A stretch of DNA of 13,719 nt. Source: Phoronis ovalis. Lineage: Eukaryota; Phoronida; Phoronidae. Below, in pieces: positions 1 through 9,900 of the stretch (positions within the stretch are counted from its first letter, which is position 1; every line of letters begins with the position of its first letter). The stretch spans positions 1 through 13,719 of the forward strand of contig JAOXYB010036529.1 in assembly GCA_028565635.1 (NCBI GenBank), written 5' to 3'. Both the position numbers and the translations under genes were made by a program. The notes beneath the pieces were generated by a model that was not told where the DNA came from, searched no databases, and saw nothing but the letters and a program-made list of their open reading frames with translations.

Positions 1-420
1 CGGCATTTGACCTACTTCTCAAGGTCATTTTGAAATGTCACCTAGCCTAAGCGACCCACCAATCTATGGCCTTCCTATAACCACCTTTGAATCGTCCAAG
101 TAGCGCTTCGTCTTCGCGGCTATAGACTTATTGTTACGAGCCTTCTCGGGTACAAACATGGCCGCCAATCGGCCATCTTGGAAGTAATCGAGGTCAAAAA
201 TATATCGGACCTGCACTTTGACCTGTACTTACCCTGTACCAAATATGAAGATGATCTGACGAAAGATGAAGCTGTTAAAGCAACACAAAGAAAAGGGTAC
301 ATACGCCGACGACGACGCATACGCTACGGCTATATGCCCTTTCACTATTACATAGTGATGGGCATAAAAACGATTCTGCAGTGGCGACAAACCTTCCGTG
401 GCAAAATGTGGTAATTAGCG
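1..420. repeat. Interspersed repeat-like segment, probable transposon remnant
   Basis: This stretch is richer in GC and CpG than the rest of the window. It carries scattered TGACCT/AGGTCA hexamers (8-13, 22-27, 191-196, 219-224), a GAC trinucleotide run at 304-318, and near its right end a fold-back at 333-366 followed by an A-run. From memory, similar composite sequences (AGGTCA-rich body, GACGACGAC run, terminal hairpin ending in GGCATAA) are common interspersed repeats in mollusc and related genomes. The family is not identified, and the left boundary is outside the window. Short open frames on both strands here look like chance. Confidence 0.5.
333..366. repeat. Hairpin-forming inverted repeat
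   Basis: The arms TATGCCCTTTCACTAT (333-348) and ATAGTGATGGGCATA (352-366) are complementary except for a one-base bulge and an adjacent mismatch, with a 3-base loop. It lies at the right end of the repeat-like segment and may be its terminal hairpin. Confidence 0.5.
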
Positions 421-866
421 CATGCATGCTGGGCATTTGAGATCACAATCAGTGCAAGCATCTATTATTGGCTGCGTGGCACATATTTTTTAATCTGCAC
501 AACATTCCAAGCTGTATCAATACAATTCAAGTTAAATTAAAATTTCATTTATATACTCTGTTGATCGAGAGACATCCTTCAGTAATCATCTATGATGATC
601 ATATAGTCTTTTTTTACTACTCTCAGTCATTAATGGAGTCAAATTTATATATGCCATCAAATTAACATTAATTCATAGTAATTTTAATTTCAACAGAAAG
701 TTTAAAAAATACGCTTATGCAACAAAATTATCAATTATAGTTTTGTCTGCTAAGCCCTCTTCAAGACTGCTTAATAGTTTTTTTTTCAAATTTTAAAGAG
801 AAAACAGGAAGTTTTACCCAGCTTATATGCGACCATTAACACACAGTTAAATTCATTGCTACTTAC

Positions 867-997
867 TTGTGCAACATGTTTTACAGTGTTTGTTGTGATG
901 AGTTCAAAATTGGCCGTGTCATCTAGCTTCTTATAGTACACTACTTGGTTCCTCATTATTTGATCACCAACTACATCGTCAGAACATAACACCAATT
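867..997 (-). CDS. CARD11-like: Exon: middle of guanylate-kinase-like domain
   Basis: Residues 829-872. It opens ELVLCSDDVVGDQIMRNQ and continues YYKKLDDTANFELITTNTVK. It aligns with CARD11 'EFTICKSDIVTRDEFLRRQ...[23 protein letters not shown]'. It ends VKHVAQ just before the family's NKHCLLE block, so at least one more coding exon must lie at lower coordinates, outside the window. Acceptor acatttcag, donor CAA|gtaagt; phase 1 in, phase 0 out. I found no continuation in 1-866. Confidence 0.5.
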
Positions 998-3900
998 CTG
1001 AAATGTTATCAAGTAATTTAAAACTTAAAAGAATTAAACTAGCTAGTACAGTTTGGGATAATTTGTTCACAGCTAGTGCAGACTTTAGTAGAAAGTTGCA
1101 TATACTTAATATAATAAATGAAAAGACGGACTATAACAAAAGTATACATCATTCATTGCAAACATGCTACTACAAGTATATCAAAATGTACTTTCTTTAT
1201 CTGTTACATGATTATGTAAGCAGTAAGCCCATTTTAGATAAAAACTTGCATTCTCAAAATTAAGTCCAACACACTGTAGATACAAATATGGAAATTTGGC
1301 TAAATGTAGAACTTCAACAGGGGATTGCAATAAGGTGTCTCAGATTTGAAATTTTGCTTCACTGTTCTTTACCTGATGTGCTTACAAAAGTACGAGAGTC
1401 AGAAAAAAAATGTTGAATTTAGAAGGGTAATGACGGTGCCCTCAGTCATTATTGTATTGTCCGATTATTATATCTGATTCACAATATTGCCTCACTGCCA
1501 GTTCGTAACTGATAAATAATAGTGTGGTATGGTGATGTAGTATTTTAAATAAGCAAAACAAAACATACCAGTTTTACACTGTTTAAAGGGACTTTCGCTA
1601 AGAGAGACCAGTTTGCTGTAAACAATATCAACTAGATATGGCGGACCAAATAAAGCAATAACTTTCTTATCTGCAAAAAAGAAACATTTTCTATTTTCAT
1701 ATAACTATTTTTTATTTAGCTGGTATTTTCCCTAAAATTAGAAAGAAAAATAGCCGATTCCCAGCTCCAATAAAGTTTGCTGCAGTCACTGGTTTGAATG
1801 CAAGTTCAAAAAGTTTTATCCGTTGTTAATTTTTGGCTAATAATATTAGCGTGAAATGTTTATTTGATGCTAAACTGATTCAATGAGAATTATTTCAAAC
1901 AGAAAGTTAATCAAAGCTCACACATACTTTAGTAAAATGGGAGCTTTTGGTGAAAGAATATATCTACATTAGAACTCTGAAGCAAGCCACGAACACAAAC
2001 ATATATGTTACATTGTCTAGCTACTGCCCATTTACACCAGCCTTTTGAGATCACATATAATCAGATAATCTCTAGCCACCAGAATAAGAACTTGAAACTG
2101 AAAGCTCTTTTTGCACTAAAGTATAATTCAGGTTGTTTAATTAAATTTATATTCGAAATAAAAAAATCTTTACAACATTAATCAAATCTAAAATTTTTAT
2201 TTAGTCATGAAATTACCACAAAATTGAAATTGCTATACTTAAAAAAATAGTTTAACAGTTTTGGAAAAATAATAGAAATGACTGCTGATAATTAAAAGAT
2301 GCTTACATTTCCTGCATTTTATTCTAGAATAAGCAATCTGGTTGTCAGTTAGCATACTACATAGTCCAGGTACTAGAAAAATAATAAACATAGATTAAGA
2401 TTAAATTTGAATCCACAAATTTCTTGGCTGCATTGAAAAAGTACACCATTAGATAAGCTTTATTGCAGACAGACAAACCCATTCTTTGTCTGTAATCTTT
2501 TTTTTCAACTTATGTTTTGGCACTTGGAAAATGAGGAGATAGATTATAAAAATATTAATTCTTAATATCCAATATCCTTAGAATTTTTATAAATCAAAAG
2601 GTTATATAGTTTGAATTTCATCATATGACCTGATAAAAAGCCTTTTGGATAAAAAACATGTTTTTAATAACTTAATTTTCAAAGAAAGTCTTGAATTATT
2701 TTACCTACAAAGTCAAAACTTGGCAGAAATGAACTTATCCATAAATACATCTACAAAACAATGTACAGGGTATCAGATTTATAAAATTTTGCTTTGCTGA
2801 GAAATTAAGATTTTTTGAAAGTCTTATTTCAAAAATTGGTTACTTTACATATCTTTCCCTTTGTTTGTATTATGAAAATTAAAGAAGACTTATTGTCTTC
2901 TTAATATTTCAACAATACAATGGATACAATTAAAAGAAAACTGTACAGTTGCTATTTATATATTATATTGCGCAGTATCCACATGTACGTAAGTTTTAAA
3001 TTTCTAACAAAGAAAAATGTAAATACTTGAATATGTAATGGCTTCTACACTCCTACTTCTGTTGCCAAAAAATGGAAAAGGACTTCTCCCTCCATCGGAA
3101 TCTGCTGTTCTTTGTTTTGACAAGAATTTCCTGGCCCTAAATCAAGTCGTAGAGAAGAATGTTCGAAGAGTTATATAGTACAAAACATCTGGCGATAAGA
3201 TCTTTTAAGGTCTAAAGGTTATTAAAATTAATTAAGGTTATTAAAATAACTTAAAGTTGATTTGCTGACAGCTTACAACACCTAGTGTCAGTTAGTAAGA
3301 GATAATATATCGTATTGGTTTATGGAATTCGGAATTATTTCATAGTTTAATATGCATATTTATCTGTAAATAATAACATTCGACATGGTTATGCTTTAAT
3401 CAGATATATTTTAAATATATGTCCCTTGAGAAAAAAAGAATTTATGTCCAAATTTACAGATTGAAATTTTAAAAAGTAGTTGGGAAATTACCCAGTCACC
3501 AGAAAATAATTATTTTCAAGAACTGAAACAGTATAACCTCTGTCAGTGCCTCACTGACTCCTGTTTTCTTCTATAAGTGGATCTCTTACAAATATGAATA
3601 ATTTCTATGAGAAGGTATGCGATGACTTACTTTTTTTCATTTGGTATTAAACCAAATGCAATTTTTTCACCAGTATGCTTATCTATTTTGCTTGCAAACC
3701 ATACATATTTAGGAGCTCCACTGTTGTCATAACATGGTCTCCCAGCCCTATCTTTAACAGGCACAGCAGTGTGGAGCACAAGAAACACAGAGTTCTGCTC
3801 AACAGGTAAATGTCCTTCACGTTTATTGTCAATTCTCACATTTGATCTGCAAAATTAAGACTAATTTATCATGCCATTTACAAGACAAACAAGACTGGAA

Positions 3901-6900
3901 CATGTGCTTCATATCTTTAAATGTCACAATTTCAAGCTTTTTAAGCAAGAGAGCAGGTTCCAAAAGAACAGAAGATTTTTCAGTGATTAAATAATGGCCT
4001 CAGATCAAAGACATTTTGAAGTGAGCTACTTGAATATGTCCTAACAGCTCCCCAGATCAAGAAAATGTCTACATTTACTACCAACTGGTCGGCTGGGGAA
4101 TCTTAATCTTCCTTTTATTTATACAACTAGATATTAATTCAAAATTACCTAATAAAAAATGGATCTTCCACAATTTTATACTTTTCAGAGATTTCTTGTA
4201 ACCACTGATACCCTAAAACAGAATGCAACAAATTTTTTTGCTATATCAACCAGATTAATTATATTGCAAACATGGAATTTTACACCAGCTTAAGATATTT
4301 TTTGCTTCACCAAAGTGTATAGAACTTTATGAATTGTTATTACTTACCTTTAGATTTTGTAATTAATATTTCATGTATTGTATATCTTTAAGAGTTCCTT
4401 TTTGGAGAATATTAATTGGAATGCATATTGTATATTGTACATATTGTATATTATGTATTGTACAGTTTAATGTTTTATTTTTGTGCTCATAACTATCATT
4501 TGTTTGTTATTCTACTCCATGTGATCAAATATCACCCATTTCCCAAGCTGCCATCTTTACTATATTTTATTAAAAGAAAAAAATACAATTCTTGCAGTTA
4601 GATTAAACGATAACAAAATGGCTGATGCAGGAAACCTACATAACCAATCTCACAAAACACATCTGAATGCCACAAGATTGTGAGGGTAGTGAAAACTTTT
4701 TTCCCATCACAAATAACTAAAATTAAAAAGCCAATTCCCAATTCACAAAAGAATCTAGACAAAAGTTTCTCCCTCCTGGTGTTGAAAACAATACTTACCT
4801 CTAGGGTTATATTTCAGTGCAAGGTAGATTCCAGTGTTTGGTTTTGCACACATGATCATTAATCTGGCCTTCTCCCAGTTTGCTGATATTGAATCAGTAA
4901 AGTCTAATGATTCAGGCAAATCGTTCTTATTGCACATGCTTAGCTGCAGAGATAACAGATATTGTCTGGATGTAGGAGGGACAGATCTTAACCAAGGTTT
5001 TCAAAGCGAGGGCATATCATTACCACCGTCATTAATAATAATTACCACACTTTTCAGAGTTTGTACATACAAAGTATGGGCACTAGAGCTGGGTTGTAAT
5101 AATAAAGATTTTTTTATTAGACAGGTCAACCTCTTAAAGCAAATTAGGAAACAACGTATTATACATTTTTTAGAAGCTATGAATACTATAATTAGCCATA
5201 TTACTATAATATATAGTATCAAATCCAGCAGTACCTTCAATTACCCAATGTCTTTTACAATGAATACAACAATTTAACTAAGAAGGCCTGTGAAATCTTT
5301 TCATCTTTTTGGAAAACCTCAAATTCTACATTGAAAATTTTTATTGAACAATATTTTCCTAGTTAATAGTGTGTGTACCTTCAAAATTTGGTCCTTTTGT
5401 TGAATATCGTCACCACAGACTTTTGAATTGACACATACAACAAAGATTCCAATACCTTTTTCACCACGAATTTCTACAAAATTTTGCACCTGTTCAGCAG
5501 GTATGTACACTTCCCTGACATTATCAGATCTGAAATAAAAATACTACAATACAGTGATTCAATTTAGCAATGCCTGCTATCATCATACAATCAAGACTTT
5601 TGAAGTCTTTTCAGACATTTTTCTCCAAGCCATTAGAGAGCTTAAGATTTTTAGATACGAGCGCTAATTGATGAGTAACAAGCGAAGTGTACGCGTCTGT
5701 CACCAGTGCTAAAAAAAAGCGAGAAGTACCAGTCTGGAACATTCCTTGATTCTTTTTATAGAAATGTCTGCATAATTATATTATACTTTTAATATATTTT
5801 ACTTTTTACTCTGTAGCAGTCATTGCAAATGCATACACTTCACTCATTTCTCACAGCTCATATTTTTAAAAGAATCTTTAAAAGCTCTCTAATGATCTCT
5901 GGGGAAAGTAAAAAGTGATTTTACCAAACAGAATGCCAGAGAAGCGGGGTTAAGACTTTCATATGATTGTAAGAAAAACACATTCCATTTCCACATTCTG
6001 ACCAAGATGTTCCAATACTCTCATCAAAAGGTCATGTTGGTTGGTAATTAAAGCTTAATTTTTTTGTTCCACAACTGACTTTATTTTGATATGAGCAAAT
6101 ATTCATGGAAAAAAGCAGAATATTCAAATACCCAGTATATACCTACATAACATTAATACCAACAAACAGAGCATGTGCTATTTATGAAAACTGCTCCAGA
6201 TGAATGACACCAAATCCAGTTCTGTTTCTGACGTATTCCTTCCCAAAGGTTAAAATTCTAATGAGTGGAAGCTAAGTGTGCATAAATCAAGGCAAATTGA
6301 CACTCATATATTATTCCTATCAGGGGACATGTGTACACTCTGGTTAGATTCCTATTCATATGATTTCCATGTATTAAAGTGGATGTTGCAATATCCTATT
6401 TACATTTTTTGCAGTGTTTCAAATGAATAATCCATTAAAGAAAGCTTTTAAAAACTTTATTATGTAACTGTTGTAAAAATCTTACCTGGAAAATCTGAAC
6501 TGTGAAGTTCGACAGGTCTCCAAACCACATCTATTATCAAACACAACATTATCGTACATGGGGTCATTTTCAACCCCAACATTATCGTAAATGGGGTCAT
6601 TTACACCTCTTCTAGCTACAACTCCATCGTCTGATGAAGTGTTCCTGTTAAAGCTACCAAAGTTACTACTTGTCAGGTCCTCGTGTTCTTGTGGCTCCGA
6701 TAATCTCACATCATCAGTAGAGTACACTGACACACGATCAAATAGGGAGAGGTGTTGGGGCCATGATTGTTCATCTTCCAAGTAGCGAGGCTAAAAACAG
6801 CAGTGCATACAGAATATAGTTACATATCCTTAAGTTTGTTAATAATGCAGAAAAAGTGTCAGCTCTATAGTCAAGTAATATTAAAAGAGTGAGAGGTTTT

Positions 6901-9900
6901 TTAATCACAGCAGAACTCATCTGAACAGGCCAAGAAAAATATTTCATGTAGCAATGACAGTTGCTCGTAAAACGTTTTGTTTTTTTTAAGATGGAGTTAG
7001 TGTGCAACCTGAAATTGTAAACAAGGGCTCATGTCTTCTAGTTAATTATGATTGTATACTACATGTCATTAAACACATCTCATTATATTTTTATAGAAAT
7101 GTGATTTAGTGCATTAGATTCTTTCTGACTTCAATTAATGGTATTTATCAATGTGGCATGTAACAGCAAATATGTCTATCTTACAAATAACACAATATGT
7201 GGGTGTTAATCTGCTATATTGTTCATTAACTAAGTTGTGATATACCTGTCTTTTCTTCATTGATGCAGATGGCTGTCCTTTTGTGCTTTCATTTCTGCTC
7301 AAATTCATATCTTCAGGATCTGAATGAGGTCTATTTTTCTGAAAAGAAATCTACCAATGTTGACTGGTAACAAAATGACATGGAAAGAATAAAATACTTA
7401 ATCCATGAGAAGAATTAGATGTAATGTATTATTATTTCTTTCATAGTGAACAAAAAATATTCTTTTTGTGATAACTTTAGGAAAAATTATTCAAATCCTG
7501 TACTAAAGTGATAATAGCACAAGGATCCAAGGTGAATAAAGAGATAATAATTTTAGAATTTTCCAAAAACAGTTTTTCACTAAAAAAAGTGTAAAGTATG
7601 GGCAGGAATTAAAGATATGGCAAAGTGACTTTTTGCCTTTATTATTATTAGGAAAGTTTAGTAAATATTTACCTGATAAGGCAACAGTTTTATTATGAAA
7701 AATTCCCATTCAGACATCAAATCTTTTTTTTTGCAAGTAACTAGATATTGGAAAATAATAAGTGGGCTTATTTGTATTAAGTCACTGATCTGTATTCACA
7801 GTGGCTGAGGTTTTGGAGCTATTTGCTTTCCAAAACAATTATTGAAAGATTATATCTTAGTCTACTATATACATTATGAAAATAAATGAACAGCTATTTT
7901 GTATTCTTATAAAATTACTTTCTCGAGACTGCTTTCTGATGACAAAGATAGGCTTTCTTCATCACTGAAGGTCATTTCCAGTTCCATCTACAATAGTAAC
8001 ACAAAATTTGCATACAGTTTAATTCTTAAACACATACAATCTGATGCACATGTAAAAATTGCATGATTAAATAAATGCTGTTAAAATATGTCCTCACAGT
8101 AGCTCTTATTAATTCACCAAGATTTCCCATTTAACACAGACTTAAAAACCTTTTACCAGTGGCTATTTACTTAATTTTGCTCAGAGTAATACAAATACAT
8201 GCAAAGGTGATTTAACCAGCTACGAAACAGAAAATTAAATGCAATACTCAGGAAATTGCGGACTGAGGTTTATAGTGAGAGATAACGGCAACTCACATTG
8301 TTACTGTCACCACTATATCTTTCTGGTTCAGCTTTTAATTGTTTCGTATATCTTTTCAATCGATGATTTTCACGCTTCAGAGCAGTAATTTCACTTTTTA
8401 GCTCTTCAATGTCTTCTTGTAGCTTGTGCTTTTGTTCCAAAAGTTTATCTCGCTCCTTTGTTCGAACTTCACAATTTTGCTGTGATTTGTTGCGTTCACT
8501 AATGGCCTGCCAATAAAACATTAAAACAAATCTTAGGTTTCTGGCATGAATTAAATCATGCGTGTTCAAACTAAAGCAATATACTCATGTACTTTGGGAG
8601 TGGAGTATAAGCATTTGTCCAACCGAACAAAGGCACTAATTAATGTTATCTAGTTTTATAAATGCTTCAGAGGGTTGCATTTTTCTTGTATCATTCAATA
8701 TATATATATATATAATCAAATTCACAAGACTTTCATCAGACTGTGATGATTTTGAAATTACTAAGACAATGTACCTGATCACGTTCAGTCTTTATAGTGT
8801 TAATCTGCTCCTTTATTTCTTGAGACTGTAACTTGTAACTGTCTTTCTCGTTTCTCAGGCTAACAGCTTCTACTTCAAGCTCAGACCAATTTTCATCGAG
8901 CTGCAAAACAACAAAAACACTTAATTTTTGTGAACAATACTTTGTAGGAGAGGGCTCCACCATCTGTAGGGGTTATAGGTATGTGCCTCACAATTGGATA
9001 TGGCTTTGCAGTGTCACTGCTTTTGAAAGAGAATTCAATACTTAAATAAAGTATTTAAATAAAATCATCTTACAAAGGGGTTATATTTTGGCCTATGGGT
9101 TGGTTATACCACGATTAGGATTTTAGACTTTGGGCCTCACACCACTGCCAAAAATGACTAATTTGCTGGTAGTACTCAAAATGCATGTATGGCATGAAGA
9201 CAAGCAATGCCGAGGTTAAACAATTGTATGCTATGCACATAAACACAGGCGCAGTAAATGCCAATCTTCGCGCTCTACCTAAGATTATACAATATGTTAA
9301 TGATTTGACTTTTCCTATAATAAATAAATTCTGACCATAACTGTTTTGCTACATGTATTATATATTTGAGTTCTTGAATCAGAAGCAAAATATGCAGTAC
9401 TTCCATTATACCTTAAGTTTTTCTTCTTCTAAATCATGAAGCTCCTGTTGTGTTTTGTAAAGTTCTTGGGCATACTGTTCGCAATTTTCTGTCATTTCCT
9501 GAGTTTTCTCTTGCAAGACATCCATTTGGACTCGTAGGCGATCACAAAGTTCCTTCTGAAGTCCTTGACATTCTTGTGGTGATACAACAGTGCCCTAAAT
9601 TATACACCATTTACATGTACTACCGTAACAATAAATAGGTGGCACTGGTGTTTCAGACCTAGTTTATGATAAAGAAATTAAATTTGGTTCTATATGAATA
9701 CTTAGATAACTTCATACAATCAGTTCTGAGAAAATCCTGAAAACGGCACCACAACATACGTGTTGCGACTGTTCAAGTACTATGCTAGAAGTCAACATAC
9801 CTGCTTTGTTTCTAATTTCATAACTTGTTGTTTTAAAACTTGATTTTCAACTTCAAGTTTCTTAACATCACCAAATCTTGGTGCTCTCTGACTGGCTTTC

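Larger units (their letters stand above)
1..866 (-). other. Intron sequence downstream of the last visible exon
   Basis: The intron following the GUK exon. Apart from the repeat at about 1-420 it is AT-rich. No acceptor here is followed by a phase-0 open frame resembling the GUK C terminus (NKHCLLE... or YPIVLF...), so the final exon or exons are outside the window. Confidence 0.5.

Noticed and set aside
178-414. Plus-strand open frame with an Arg-rich stretch
   Set aside because: It lies in the repeat-like segment. The arginine run comes from the GAC/CGA trinucleotide tract, and the overlapping minus-strand frame is equally open. No domain resemblance.
786-866. Reading through the GUK exon donor to VSSNEFNCVLMV...
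   Set aside because: A strong gtaagt donor follows VAQ, and the read-through bears no similarity to the family's NKHCLLE continuation. The exon is ended at 867.
1588-1597. GGGACTTTCG, resembling an NF-kB site
   Set aside because: The last base breaks the canonical GGGACTTTCC, and the site is inside the GUK coding exon. Tempting because of the gene's role, but not supported.
4834-5277. Longest single open frame of the window (147 codons, plus strand)
   Set aside because: It covers the PDZ exon 4943-4799 in antisense and otherwise intron. Its composition is not protein-like and it has no recognised similarity.
867-5529. DLG5 or ZO family membership of the PDZ-SH3-GUK part
   Set aside because: The SH3 ending IPN and the hook resemble ZO/DLG5, but the upstream CARD (LDILKTKG...LEF..P.LY) and the coil blocks are CARD9/11-type, and there is one PDZ domain only.
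8270-8569. Continuous frame extending beyond the coil exon on both sides
   Set aside because: The extensions are intron read-through. The acceptor and donor at 8507 and 8296 give clean in-frame joins, and the ATG upstream is not a start.
9222-9300. Possible tRNA-derived SINE or tRNA gene in a locally GC-richer intron patch
   Set aside because: No A-box/B-box pair and no cloverleaf that I could fold.
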